Part shown: one piece after another, positions 1-7,838 of the stretch
Numbering within the stretch: position 1 is the stretch's first letter
How the letters are laid out: each line of letters opens with the position of its first letter
NCBI GenBank assembly: GCA_910587865.1
Contig: CAJUNX010000043.1
Coordinates: 6,307 to 37,111 of the forward strand
Length of the DNA: 30,805 nt
Origin: an uncultured Roseburia sp.
GTDB lineage: Bacteria > Bacillota > Clostridia > Lachnospirales > Lachnospiraceae
Reading direction: 5' to 3'
Position numbers and translations under genes: made by a program
The notes under the pieces: model-generated
Told to the model about the DNA's origin: nothing
The model's database searches: none
Seen by the model: the letters and a program-made list of their open reading frames with translations, nothing else

Positions 1-90
1 GCCGTCCGCACGAGAGAGGGATGCTTACGAGCCGTCCGCGGGCAGACAAAGAGGCATCCGTTACAGGGCCGTCCGCACGAGAGAGGGATG
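1..90. repeat. Short direct repeats upstream of the desulfurase gene
   Basis: A 23-bp sequence beginning GCCGTCCGCACGAGAGAGGG occurs exactly at 1-23 and again at 68-90. A partial copy sharing only GCCGTCCGC lies at 31-39. The window starts inside this array, so its full extent is unknown. The reading frame of the downstream gene stays open through the repeat, but the ribosome site and the family's N-terminus place the true start at 138, so the repeat is best read as intergenic. Confidence 0.75.
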
Positions 91-137
91 ACCGGGAAAA
101 AAGAAAGCCGCAGAAGGCGGCAGTAAGGAGAACGACG

Positions 138-1346
138 ATGAAGGTTTATCTGGACAATTCCGCGACGACCCGCTGCAGCGAGCGCGCCATGGGGATCATG
201 CTGCGGGCGCTGTCGGAGGATTACGGAAACCCTTCCGCCTTACACGGCATGGGGAAATGCGCCGAGGATTATATTCGTGATGCGCGGGAGAAGATTGCAG
301 CCACGCTGAAAGCGGATGGGAAAGAACTGATGTTCACCTCCGGGGGGACCGAATCCAACAACACGGCCTTAATCGGAGCCGCGCTCGCGAATCCCCGGCT
401 TGGAAGACATATCATCACGACAAAGATCGAGCACCCCTCCGTCCTGGAGCCGCTGGAATATTTAAAAGGACTCGGATATGAGATTACCTGTCTTGATGTG
501 GACTGCGACGGTCAGATCTCCCTTCAGGCGCTTGCGGATGCGGTGAGGGAGGATACGGTGCTGGTGTCCGTTATGATGGTCAACAACGAAATCGGCGCCG
601 TGGAGCCGGTGGAGGAGGCCGCAAAGCGGATCAAAGCCAGAAATCCGAACACGCTGTTCCATGTGGATGCGATTCAGGCATACGGAAAGTTTCGCATTTT
701 CCCCAAAAAAATGGGAATCGATCTGCTTTCGGTCAGCGGCCATAAGATCTGTGCGCCCAAGGGAACCGGGTTTCTCTATATCGGCGGGAAGACAAAGGTA
801 AAACCGCTGCTCTACGGCGGCGGACAGCAGAAGGGACTGCGCTCCGGCACGGAAAATGTGCCAGGGATCGCCGCGCTCGGCGAGGCGGCCGCGGAGTGTT
901 ATGAGCATCTGGATGAGACGGTCAGCCGTCTGTACGGGCTGCGGGAACGTCTGATCGGACAGATCACGCAGATTCCGGGGATCACGGTCAACTGCACCGG
1001 TAAAAGCGCGCAGCCTGCGGCAGCTGCCGGGAGCGGCGGGGGCATGTCCGGTTCGGTATCCACCGCGGCGCCCCATATCATAAGCGTCACGGCGGAGGAC
1101 GTCAGAAGCGAAGTGCTTTTGCACGCGCTCGAGGATGCCGGGGTCTATGTCTCGGCGGGCAGCGCCTGCTCGTCGCACAAGCCTGCGCCCAGCCGTACTC
1201 TGCTCGGGATCGGTCTGACAAAAGAGCAGGCGGGCTCCACGATCCGGATCAGCATGGGAGCGGAGACGACGGAGGAGGAGACGGACTATGCGGCGGCAGC
1301 GCTAAAAGAGCTTGTGCCGTCGCTGCGCCGGTTTACCAGGAGATGA
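138..1346 (+). CDS. nifS: Cysteine desulfurase (NifS/IscS/NifZ type)
   Basis: This 402-residue PLP enzyme is expected to remove sulfur from cysteine and carry it as a persulfide. The ATG at 138 follows AAGGAG at 125-130, and the protein then begins with the typical MKVYLDNSATT. The PLP-binding lysine is K203 in VSGHK, and the persulfide cysteine is C344 in GSACSS. An Ala/Gly/Ser-rich stretch at about residues 291-310 looks like an insertion just before the conserved C-terminal part. The gene ends 13 bp before thiI, which suggests an operon in which it supplies sulfur for tRNA 4-thiouridine, as NifZ does for ThiI in B. subtilis. A general Fe-S cluster role cannot be excluded from sequence. An in-frame ATG at 21 was rejected because it lies in the repeats. 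Confidence 0.95.
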   Translation: MKVYLDNSATTRCSERAMGIMLRALSEDYGNPSALHGMGKCAEDYIRDAREKIAATLKADGKELMFTSGGTESNNTALIGAALANPRLGRHIITTKIEHPSVLEPLEYLKGLGYEITCLDVDCDGQISLQALADAVREDTVLVSVMMVNNEIGAVEPVEEAAKRIKARNPNTLFHVDAIQAYGKFRIFPKKMGIDLLSVSGHKICAPKGTGFLYIGGKTKVKPLLYGGGQQKGLRSGTENVPGIAALGEAAAECYEHLDETVSRLYGLRERLIGQITQIPGITVNCTGKSAQPAAAAGSGGGMSGSVSTAAPHIISVTAEDVRSEVLLHALEDAGVYVSAGSACSSHKPAPSRTLLGIGLTKEQAGSTIRISMGAETTEEETDYAAAALKELVPSLRRFTRR

Positions 1347-1359
1347 AAGGGAGGGTCTG

Positions 1360-2547
1360 ATGAACGAAACATCTTTTTTGATCAAATACGCGGAGATTGC
1401 GATTAAGGGAAAGAACCGCTACCTGTTTGAGGACGCGCTTGTGGCACAGATCAGACGCGCGCTTAAAAACGTGGAGGGAAATTTTTCGGTGCGCAGGGAG
1501 CAGGGCCGGATCTATGTCGACACGAAAGATGCGTTTGACTATGACGGGGCAGTGGAGGCGCTTCGTCACGTATTCGGGATCGTCGGGATCTGCCCGGTTG
1601 TGCTTTTAGAGGACGAAGGATTTGAGCGTCTGGAGGAAGAGGTCGTTTCCTACGTCAGCCGGGTATACGGGGAAAAGCAGTTTTCGTTCAAGGTAAACGC
1701 AAGACGCGCCAGAAAAAATTATCCGCTCGAATCCATGGAAATCAACGCACGGATGGGAGAAAAAATCCTTGAGACGTTCCCGAACACGCGGGTGGACGTC
1801 CATCACCCGGAGGTGACGATCTGCATTGAGATCCGAAACCAGATCAATCTGTATTCGGTCGTGATTCCCGGGCCGGGCGGTATGCCGGTGGGGACAAACG
1901 GAAAAGCCATGCTGCTGCTCTCTGGCGGGATCGACAGTCCGGTGGCGGGTTATATGATCGCAAAGCGCGGCGTTTCGATCGATGCGGTTTATTTCCACGC
2001 GCCTCCCTACACGTCGGAGCGCGCAAAGCAGAAGGTCGTCGATCTCGCGCAGATCATCGCGCGCTACACGGGGCCGATCCGTCTGCACGTCGTGAATTTT
2101 ACCGCAATCCAGCTCTACATCTATGAGCAGTGCCCGCACGAGGACCTCACGATCGTCATGCGGCGCTATATGATGCGGCTCGCGGAGCATTTTGCGGGGG
2201 AATGCGGCAGTCTCGGCCTGATCACGGGCGAGAGCATCGGTCAGGTGGCCAGCCAGACCATGCAGTCGCTCGCGGCGACAAACGAGGTGTGCACGCTGCC
2301 GGTTTACCGCCCGCTGATCGGGTTCGACAAACAGGAGATTGTAGAGGTGTCGGAGCGCATCGGTGCATATGAGACGTCGATTCTTCCCTACGAAGACTGC
2401 TGCACGATCTTTGTCGCGAAGCACCCTGTCACCAAACCGAACATAAAAATCATCCGCAGGGACGAGACGATGCTTGCGGAGAAGATCGATGCGCTGATGC
2501 AGGAGGCGGTCGGGACGGTTGAGGTGATCACGGTTACGGGGAACTGA
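1360..2547 (+). CDS. thiI: tRNA 4-thiouridine synthase ThiI
   Basis: This 395-residue protein is expected to adenylate U8 of tRNA and install sulfur to give 4-thiouridine. The ATG at 1360 follows AAAGGGAGG at 1347-1355. An N-terminal ferredoxin-like part and a THUMP domain (about residues 55-165) come before the PP-loop LLLSGGIDSP (SGGIDSP at 188-194). A cysteine pair lies in YEDCCTIF near the C-terminus. Length matches the short Gram-positive form without the rhodanese domain of E. coli ThiI, so sulfur should come directly from the adjacent desulfurase. In this class the protein does not make thiamine thiazole sulfur; that statement is family knowledge, not seen here. Confidence 0.95.
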   Translation: MNETSFLIKYAEIAIKGKNRYLFEDALVAQIRRALKNVEGNFSVRREQGRIYVDTKDAFDYDGAVEALRHVFGIVGICPVVLLEDEGFERLEEEVVSYVSRVYGEKQFSFKVNARRARKNYPLESMEINARMGEKILETFPNTRVDVHHPEVTICIEIRNQINLYSVVIPGPGGMPVGTNGKAMLLLSGGIDSPVAGYMIAKRGVSIDAVYFHAPPYTSERAKQKVVDLAQIIARYTGPIRLHVVNFTAIQLYIYEQCPHEDLTIVMRRYMMRLAEHFAGECGSLGLITGESIGQVASQTMQSLAATNEVCTLPVYRPLIGFDKQEIVEVSERIGAYETSILPYEDCCTIFVAKHPVTKPNIKIIRRDETMLAEKIDALMQEAVGTVEVITVTGN

Positions 2548-2549
2548 CC

Positions 2550-2680
2550 GGCCGCGTCCGGGATCCGGGAGGAGACATCCCGTCCGGGATCCGCGTGATG
2601 CGTGCAGGCCGCGCCCGGGATCCGGCAGGAGTCATCCCGTCCGGGATCCGCGTGATGCGTGCAGGCCGCGTCCGGGATCC
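2550..2680. repeat. 57-bp tandem repeat, 2.3 copies, downstream of thiI
   Basis: Units lie at 2550-2606 and 2607-2663, with a 17-bp partial third unit at 2664-2680. Each starts GGCCGCGTCCGGGATCC (second unit GGCCGCGCCC...) and ends GGGATCCGCGTGATGCGTGCA. The array sits three bases after the thiI stop and just before the terminator of the convergent HPr-like gene. It contains several GTCCGGGATCC blocks, so each unit is itself built of smaller near-copies. Confidence 0.9.
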
Positions 2681-2687
2681 CGGACAG

Positions 2688-2716
2688 AAAAAGACCGCAG
2701 GACATCGTCCTGCGGC
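2688..2716 (-). terminator. Intrinsic terminator of the HPr-like gene
   Basis: A 9-bp stem (2695-2703 pairing with 2707-2715) with a 3-base loop is followed on the minus strand by a run of five T (plus-strand A-run 2688-2692). The plus-strand side has no T-run, so it chiefly serves the minus-strand gene. It may also mark the end of the thiI transcript by convergence. Confidence 0.8.
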
Positions 2717-2751
2717 CATATATACATTGCGATGAGGCGGGATAGCGCCGG

Positions 2752-2985
2752 TTATGAAAGCAGATAGGGGGATAAGGTCTCCATGATCTCGTCGAGATGC
2801 TCCTCCGTGTGGATTGCGAGGTCGATCGGCTTGGAGAGATCCAGGCTGAAGATGCCCATAATGGATTTTGCGTCGATGACATATCTCCCGGAAATTAAAT
2901 CAAAATCATATTCATACTGTGTGATGGCGTTCACAAAGGATTTTACCTTGTCGATTGAATTTAACGATATCTGTACTGTTTTCAT
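2752..2985 (-). CDS. HPr-like protein lacking the phosphorylatable histidine
   Basis: This 77-residue protein has the HPr fold signature DAKSIMGIFSLDL (residues 39-51) around the regulatory serine (S41, matching HPr Ser46). The region where HPr carries the catalytic His15 reads SLNSIDKVKSF and contains no histidine. It therefore cannot be a PTS phosphocarrier in the usual way. It resembles Crh of Bacillus in keeping the serine site and losing the histidine, so a regulatory role through HPr kinase or CcpA is possible but unproven. The start is clear: ATG at 2985 with AAGGAGG at 2994-3000. It stands alone with its own promoter and terminator, divergent from mtaB. Confidence 0.85.
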   Translation of the reverse strand: MKTVQISLNSIDKVKSFVNAITQYEYDFDLISGRYVIDAKSIMGIFSLDLSKPIDLAIHTEEHLDEIMETLSPYLLS

Positions 2986-3028
2986 TTAAAATGCCTCCTT
3001 GATAAGATAAACTGTTTCAGATGCACTT

Positions 3029-3057
3029 ATAGTAATGTTTTTTATTGGAAAAGTCAA
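3029..3057 (-). promoter_or_regulatory. Promoter of the HPr-like gene
   Basis: On the minus strand TTGACT (3052-3057) and TACTAT (3029-3034) are separated by 17 bp, a good sigma-A pattern. The predicted start is about 35-40 bases before the ATG at 2985. It overlaps the weaker plus-strand candidate for mtaB. Confidence 0.65.
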
Positions 3058-3074
3058 CAGGAAAACTGTAAAAT
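3045..3074 (+). promoter_or_regulatory. Possible promoter of mtaB
   Basis: TTGGAA (3045-3050) and TAAAAT (3069-3074) are separated by 18 bp, and the mtaB start follows about 20 bp later. Its -35 overlaps the -35 of the divergent HPr-like promoter, so the two may compete for polymerase. Confidence 0.4.
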
Positions 3075-3094
3075 AATAGAAATGAGGTAGGAAC

Positions 3095-4402
3095 ATGAAA
3101 AAGGCGGCGCTGCACAATCTGGGGTGCAAGGTAAACGCCTATGAGACGGAGGCCATGCGGCAGCTTCTGGAGGATGCGGGGTATGAGATTACCGCATTTT
3201 CGGATGTCGCGGACGTCTATGTGGTCAACACCTGTTCGGTGACCGGTGTGGCGGATCACAAATCCAGGCAGATGCTGCACCGTGCGCGGAAAAAAAATCC
3301 GTCGGCGGTGGTGGTGGCCGCGGGCTGCTATGTGCAGACGGGGGAAGGGAGAGGAGAGCTTGACGGGATTGCCGATCTTATCGTCGGAAATAACGAAAAG
3401 CACCGGCTGCCCGCGCTTCTGGCCGAATATGAATCGTCCCGGATTCCCGTAAAATGTGTTGCGGATTTAAACGGCGGGACATCGGCATACGAGGAGCTGT
3501 CGCTGCGCAATGTGGCGGAGCATACCAGGGCGTTTGTCAAGGTGCAGGACGGATGCAATCAGTTCTGCAGCTACTGCATCATCCCGTATGCGCGGGGGCG
3601 GATCAGAAGCCGCAGACAGGAGGATGTGCTTGCCGAGATCCGCGCACTTGTGAAAAACGGCTGTCTTGAGGTCGTGCTCACGGGGATTCACCTGGGGTCT
3701 TACGGCAGGGATACCGGGGAGAGCCTGTCCGGTCTGATCGCGGCGGTCTGCGCGGTGGAAGGCGTGGAGCGCGTCCGGCTTGGGAGCCTGGAGCCCGGTG
3801 TGATGACGGAGGAATTTGTCAGTGCGCTCGCCGTACTGCCGAAGCTTTGTCCGCATTTTCACCTCTCCTTACAGAGCGGCTGCGATACGGTGCTTTCCCG
3901 CATGAACCGTCACTATACGACGGCGGAGTACGAGGCGGTCTGTGCGAGGATCCGGACGCATTTTACCCACCCGGCGATCACGACGGATGTCATTGTCGGG
4001 TTTCCCGGCGAGACGGAGGAGGAATTCGGGGAGACGCTTGCGTTTCTTCGCAGGATCCGGTTTTACGAGCTGCATATTTTTAAGTATTCCAGGCGGGCCG
4101 GGACAAAGGCGGCGGATCTGCCGGATCAGGTGCCGGAGCAGAAAAAGGCGGAGAGAAGCGCCGTCTTATTTGAGGAGGAACGGAGGATGTCGCGGGAGTT
4201 CCGGGATTACTACATCGGTAAAACCGTGACCGCTCTGACGGAGGAAACCTGTGAGATCGACGGCGTGCGCTACGTGACCGGCTACACAAAAGAATATTTA
4301 AAGGTTGCGCTTTTGTCAGAGACAGAGCGGACAAACTGCCTGGTGCGGGGAACGGTGAGCGGACAGCTTGCGCAGGACCTCTATCTTTTGGTTGAATTTT
4401 AG
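3095..4402 (+). CDS. mtaB: tRNA t6A37 methylthiotransferase MtaB
   Basis: This 435-residue radical-SAM enzyme is expected to add a methylthio group to t6A37 of ANN-reading tRNAs. The N-terminal UPF0004 domain has cysteines C11 (LGCKVN), C47 (NTCSVT) and C78 (AAGCYV) for the auxiliary 4Fe-4S cluster. The radical-SAM motif is C154-x3-C158-x2-C161 in DGCNQFCSYCIIPYARG. A TRAM-like C-terminal segment follows from about residue 370. The start at 3095 has a GAGG-type ribosome site. The motif LHNLGCKVNAYE separates MtaB-type enzymes from MiaB and RimO, so the call is firm. Confidence 0.93.
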   Translation: MKKAALHNLGCKVNAYETEAMRQLLEDAGYEITAFSDVADVYVVNTCSVTGVADHKSRQMLHRARKKNPSAVVVAAGCYVQTGEGRGELDGIADLIVGNNEKHRLPALLAEYESSRIPVKCVADLNGGTSAYEELSLRNVAEHTRAFVKVQDGCNQFCSYCIIPYARGRIRSRRQEDVLAEIRALVKNGCLEVVLTGIHLGSYGRDTGESLSGLIAAVCAVEGVERVRLGSLEPGVMTEEFVSALAVLPKLCPHFHLSLQSGCDTVLSRMNRHYTTAEYEAVCARIRTHFTHPAITTDVIVGFPGETEEEFGETLAFLRRIRFYELHIFKYSRRAGTKAADLPDQVPEQKKAERSAVLFEEERRMSREFRDYYIGKTVTALTEETCEIDGVRYVTGYTKEYLKVALLSETERTNCLVRGTVSGQLAQDLYLLVEF

Positions 4403-4420
4403 GACAAACTATATTAGAAT
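4392..4420 (+). promoter_or_regulatory. Promoter upstream of ireB
   Basis: TTGAAT (4392-4397) and TAGAAT (4415-4420) are separated by exactly 17 bp. The -35 overlaps the last codons of mtaB. It would start the ireB-ruvX transcript about 75 bp before ireB and include the hairpin at 4452-4470. Confidence 0.6.
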
Positions 4421-4451
4421 ATGTAATAACGATGCTTTTTCGACAGGATGC

Positions 4452-4470
4452 CAGGGAACGGCGTTCCCTG
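4452..4470 (+). other. Hairpin in the ireB leader
   Basis: CAGGGAAC (4452-4459) and GTTCCCTG (4463-4470) form an 8-bp perfect stem with a 3-base loop. No T-run follows, so it is not an ordinary terminator. It lies between the predicted promoter and the ireB ribosome site and could affect RNA stability or translation. Confidence 0.5.
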
Positions 4471-4498
4471 TCTGGGCAGGTATAAGGGCGTGACAAAT

Positions 4499-4762
4499 AT
4501 GCAGAATATCAATAACACACAGTATTTTAAAGTAGAAAAAGAGCCGGAGCTTAAGGTGGGCGATATCCTCGCGATCGTGTATCGTGCACTTTCGGAAAAA
4601 GGATACAATCCGGTCAATCAGATTGTCGGGTATATCATGTCCGGGGATCCGACGTATATCACCAGCCACAATAATGCGAGAAGCCTGATCATGAAAGTGG
4701 AGCGGGACGAGCTGGTGGAGGAAGTCCTGCGGGCATATATTAAGAATCATTACTGGGAATAG
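4499..4762 (+). CDS. ireB: IreB family regulatory phosphoprotein (DUF965, YrzL)
   Basis: This 87-residue protein matches the IreB/YrzL family: the order KVGDILAIVYRALSEKGY, NQIVGYIMSGDP, ITSHNNARSLI is characteristic. In Enterococcus IreB is phosphorylated on N-terminal threonines by the PASTA kinase IreK and affects cephalosporin resistance; here only T7 is a nearby N-terminal threonine. The ATG at 4499 is chosen with AAGGG at 4484-4488; an in-frame GTG at 4490 is too close to that site. The gene is followed by ruvX after 7 bp, the conserved Firmicutes order. Confidence 0.93.
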   Translation: MQNINNTQYFKVEKEPELKVGDILAIVYRALSEKGYNPVNQIVGYIMSGDPTYITSHNNARSLIMKVERDELVEEVLRAYIKNHYWE

Positions 4763-4769
4763 GAGCTTC

Positions 4770-5192
4770 ATGAGAGTTTTAGGACTGGATTTTGGATCGA
4801 AGACGGTTGGCGTGGCGGTCAGCGACGAGCTTATGCTGACAGCGCAGGGACTTGAGATCATCCGCAGGGAATCCCCCAATAAGCTGCGGCGGACCCTGGC
4901 GAGGATTGCGGAGCTGGCGGATGAATACCAGGCGGACCGTATTGTTCTCGGTTATCCGAAGAATATGAACGGCACGGAGGGAGAGCGCTGCGAGAAGACG
5001 AAGGAGTTTGCGGCGCTTTTGGAGAAGCGGACGAAGCGCTCCGTTCTGTTATGGGACGAGCGTCTGACGACGGTGTCCGCGGACCGTATTATGATGGAAG
5101 CGGGCGTGCGCAGGGAGAACCGGAAGCAGTATGTGGATGAGATTGCGGCGTCGCTGATTCTGCAGGGATATCTTGACTCACTGCAGAAATGA
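4770..5192 (+). CDS. ruvX: RuvX/YqgF family Holliday junction resolvase-like nuclease
   Basis: This 140-residue protein has the RNase H-like fold of YqgF (YrrK in B. subtilis): LGLDFGSKTVGVAVSD at the N-terminus with D7, LGYPKNMNGTEG in the middle, and LLWDERLTTVSA near the C-terminus. Its assigned role is Holliday junction resolution or processing of the 16S rRNA 5' end. Start ATG 4770 has AGGAG at 4761-4765, overlapping the ireB stop. Length is normal for the family. Confidence 0.93.
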   Translation: MRVLGLDFGSKTVGVAVSDELMLTAQGLEIIRRESPNKLRRTLARIAELADEYQADRIVLGYPKNMNGTEGERCEKTKEFAALLEKRTKRSVLLWDERLTTVSADRIMMEAGVRRENRKQYVDEIAASLILQGYLDSLQK

Positions 5193-5283
5193 AAGGGCGT
5201 TTCCGTGAGAGGAACTGTTTTGCGGGCGGGGGTTTGTCTGTGGCCGCGGCAGTGCAGATTGTGAGAAAGGCATGGTTCATTCT

Positions 5284-5541
5284 ATGGAGAAAATAGTATT
5301 TGCCGACCCTGTAACGGAAGAAGAAACCGAGTTTTTCGTGGTGGAAGAGACACAGCTTGGCGGGATCCGCTATCTTCTTGTGACAGAAGAGGAGGAGGCG
5401 GACTGCGAGGCATATATTTTAAAAGAAGTCGGGGAAGCGGACGGAGAAGTTGTTTTTGAGATGCTGGAAGAGGAGACGGAGCTCGCGTCGGTCGGAAAAG
5501 TATTCGCGGAGCTGGTTGAGGATGCGGATGTAGAGTATTAA
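5284..5541 (+). CDS. DUF1292 family acidic protein (YrzB type)
   Basis: This 85-residue, strongly acidic protein belongs to the DUF1292 family (YrzB) that usually follows ruvX in Firmicutes. Recognisable parts are MEKIVFADPVTEEETEFFVV, IRYLLVTEEEEADCEAYI and the acidic end. An upstream in-frame ATG at 5272 sits one base after GAAAGG, too close to use it, so ATG 5284 is preferred. Function is unknown. It is probably co-transcribed with ireB and ruvX, with a 91-bp gap in which no promoter was found. Confidence 0.85.
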   Translation: MEKIVFADPVTEEETEFFVVEETQLGGIRYLLVTEEEEADCEAYILKEVGEADGEVVFEMLEEETELASVGKVFAELVEDADVEY

Positions 5542-5587
5542 CAGGAACATTGCAGCAAAAAGAAAGGAAATTTCGGAGGTAAGTTTT

Positions 5588-7252
5588 TTGAAAAAAGAAA
5601 AATCACAGAAGCTTAAGATTATCCCGCTCGGAGGTCTTGAGCAGATTGGAATGAATATTACTGCCTTTCAGTACGAAGACAGTATTATTGTTGTGGACTG
5701 CGGGCTGTCATTCCCGGAGGACGACATGTACGGGATCGATCTCGTGATCCCGGATATCACGTATTTACAGGAAAATCTGGAAAAGGTAAAGGGATTTTTT
5801 ATCACGCACGGCCATGAGGATCACATCGGAGCGATCCCGTATGTGCTAAAAGAGATCAATGTGCCGATTTACGCGACGAAGCTGACGAACGGGATCATCG
5901 AGCACAAGCTTCGGGAACACAACATGTTAACAAAGGTAAAGCGCAAGGTGGTGCGCTACGGACAGCACATCAATCTCGGGTGTTTCCGCGTGGAATTTAT
6001 CAAGACCAATCACAGTATCCAGGACGCTGCGGCGTTGGCGATCTATTCGCCGGCGGGCACCGTGATCCACACAGGGGACTTTAAGGTGGATTATACGCCG
6101 GTATTCGGCGATGCGATTGATCTGCAGCGGTTCGGAGAGATCGGAAAGAAAGGCGTGCTCGCGCTGATGTGCGACAGCACGAATGCGGAGAGGCCGGGAT
6201 TTACGCGCTCGGAAAAGACGGTGGGCCGGACATTCGACGAGCTGTTTGCGGATCACAAAAACAGGCGTATTTTCGTCGCGACATTCGCGTCAAATGTAGA
6301 TCGTGTGCAGCAGATTATAAATACGGCATATAAGTACGGGCGCAAGGTGGTTGTGGAAGGCCGGAGTATGGTCAATATCATCGGGATTGCGTCGGAGCTT
6401 GGATATATCAATATTCCGGATAATACGCTGATCGACATCGAGGAGCTTAAGCACTATCCGGATGAGCAGACCGTGCTGATTACGACCGGAAGCCAGGGGG
6501 AGGCGATGGCGGCTCTTTCCCGCATGGCGAGCGGCATGCACAAAAAGGTGACGATTAAGCCGAACGATACGATCGTGCTCAGCTCAAACCCGATTCCGGG
6601 AAATGAAAAGGCGGTGTCCCGGATCATCAACGAGCTCTCCATGAAGGGCGCAAACGTGATTTTCCAGGACGTGCATGTTTCCGGACATGCCTGTCAGGAG
6701 GAGATCAAGCTGATCTATTCGCTTGTCCGTCCGAAGTATTCGATCCCGGTGCACGGGGAGTACCGCCATCTGATCGCGCAGGCGAAGATCGCGGAGGAGC
6801 TTGGGATTCCGAAGGATCATATCTTCCTTCTCTCCTCGGGCGATGTGCTGGAGATCGATGACGAGAGCGCGGCCGTGAGCGGGCGTGTGCATACCGGGGC
6901 TGTCATGGTGGACGGACTCGGCGTCGGCGATGTGGGAAATATCGTGTTAAGAGACCGTCAGCATCTGGCGGAAGACGGTATTATCATTGTTGTTCTGACA
7001 CTGGAGGGCGGATCCGGGCAGCTGCTCGCAGGACCGGATATTGTTTCACGCGGATTTGTATATGTGAGGGGCTCCGAGAGCCTGATGGAGGAGGCGAAGC
7101 GTCTTCTCGACGAGCGGATGGATTATTGTATGAGCCGCGGGATTACCGACTGGGGAAAGATCAAGACGGAGATCAAGGATTCTCTCGGTGATTTTGTGTG
7201 GAAAGAGACAAAACGCCGTCCGATGATTATGCCGATTATTATGGAGGTATAA
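5588..7252 (+). CDS. rnj: Ribonuclease J
   Basis: This 554-residue metallo-beta-lactamase/beta-CASP ribonuclease is expected to carry out 5'-3' exonucleolytic and endonucleolytic RNA decay and rRNA maturation. The zinc motif is HGHEDH at residues 74-79; MCDSTNAERPGF and the C-terminal HVSGHA belong to the catalytic and beta-CASP parts. Length matches RNase J1/J2 (about 555). The start is a TTG at 5588 with GGAGGT at 5575-5580, spacing 7, giving MKKEKSQKLKIIPLGGLEQIG. The gene sits between DUF1292 and the MltG-like gene, inside an otherwise conserved cluster. J1 versus J2 cannot be decided from the sequence alone. Confidence 0.95.
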   Translation: MKKEKSQKLKIIPLGGLEQIGMNITAFQYEDSIIVVDCGLSFPEDDMYGIDLVIPDITYLQENLEKVKGFFITHGHEDHIGAIPYVLKEINVPIYATKLTNGIIEHKLREHNMLTKVKRKVVRYGQHINLGCFRVEFIKTNHSIQDAAALAIYSPAGTVIHTGDFKVDYTPVFGDAIDLQRFGEIGKKGVLALMCDSTNAERPGFTRSEKTVGRTFDELFADHKNRRIFVATFASNVDRVQQIINTAYKYGRKVVVEGRSMVNIIGIASELGYINIPDNTLIDIEELKHYPDEQTVLITTGSQGEAMAALSRMASGMHKKVTIKPNDTIVLSSNPIPGNEKAVSRIINELSMKGANVIFQDVHVSGHACQEEIKLIYSLVRPKYSIPVHGEYRHLIAQAKIAEELGIPKDHIFLLSSGDVLEIDDESAAVSGRVHTGAVMVDGLGVGDVGNIVLRDRQHLAEDGIIIVVLTLEGGSGQLLAGPDIVSRGFVYVRGSESLMEEAKRLLDERMDYCMSRGITDWGKIKTEIKDSLGDFVWKETKRRPMIMPIIMEV

Positions 7253-7259
7253 GAGAGTT

Positions 7260-7838
7260 ATGAACCTGAACAAGATCATTTTAAATTTTGTCAGTATCAG
7301 TTTTTCCATACTGATTCTGCTGCTTGTGGCGATCGGACTCGTGGAGCTGGGGCATTTCTGCTATGAGTTCGGTTATCGTGTATTTACGGAGGAGCCGGTG
7401 GCCTCCGCTCCGGGCACGGATGTGATAGTTCAGGTGACGAGCGATATGTCGGAGCGGGAAATCGGAGAGATGCTCGAGGAAGAGGGGCTGGTGCGGGACG
7501 ATCTTCTGTTTTATGCGCAGCTGAAGCTCTCGGCATATTCCCAAAAGCTCCAGCCGGGCGTCTATACGTTAAACACGTCGATGACCGGAAAGGATATGAT
7601 GGCAATCATGGCTGCCGTGCCGGAGGAGGAGTCCGACGGAGAGTCAGGCGGTGAGAACGCGGACAGCGGCGATGACGGGGAGGCCGGTGATCCGGATGAC
7701 GGAATCGACGGGGCAGCCGGTGATCTGGACGACGGAGTCGGCGGGGAGGCCGGCGATCCGGACGATGACGGAATCGACGGGGCAGCCGGTGATCCTGATG
7801 ATGACGGCGGCGACGATGACCAGGGGGATGAGACGTGA
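7260..7838 (+). CDS. MltG-like membrane protein lacking the catalytic domain, with acidic tail
   Basis: This 192-residue protein has one membrane segment (about residues 7-30) and an extracytoplasmic part (about 52-118) resembling the N-terminal LysM-like part of MltG: SEREIGEMLEEEGLV and YSQKLQPGVYTL. It then stops resembling MltG and ends in a tail of about 70 residues made of Asp, Gly, Ala and Glu. The transglycosylase domain with its catalytic glutamate is absent. The position before trmR matches full-length yrrL (mltG) in B. subtilis, so it may be a shortened relative that keeps a cell-wall or membrane binding role. ATG 7260 lies 7 bp after the rnj stop. The trmR start overlaps its stop codon. 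Confidence 0.75.
   Translation: MNLNKIILNFVSISFSILILLLVAIGLVELGHFCYEFGYRVFTEEPVASAPGTDVIVQVTSDMSEREIGEMLEEEGLVRDDLLFYAQLKLSAYSQKLQPGVYTLNTSMTGKDMMAIMAAVPEEESDGESGGENADSGDDGEAGDPDDGIDGAAGDLDDGVGGEAGDPDDDGIDGAAGDPDDDGGDDDQGDET
7681..7803. repeat. In-frame repeat coding for the acidic tail
   Basis: A 30-bp sequence starting GATGACGGAATCGACGGGGC is exactly repeated at 7695-7724 and 7764-7793, 69 bp (23 codons) apart. Shorter AGDPDD-coding blocks surround it. The period is a multiple of three, so expansion or loss changes tail length without breaking the frame. Confidence 0.8.

Noticed and set aside
1606..2424. 272-codon minus-strand frame inside thiI
   Set aside because: It is antisense to a clear ThiI with intact motifs. 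High GC content often leaves antisense frames open.
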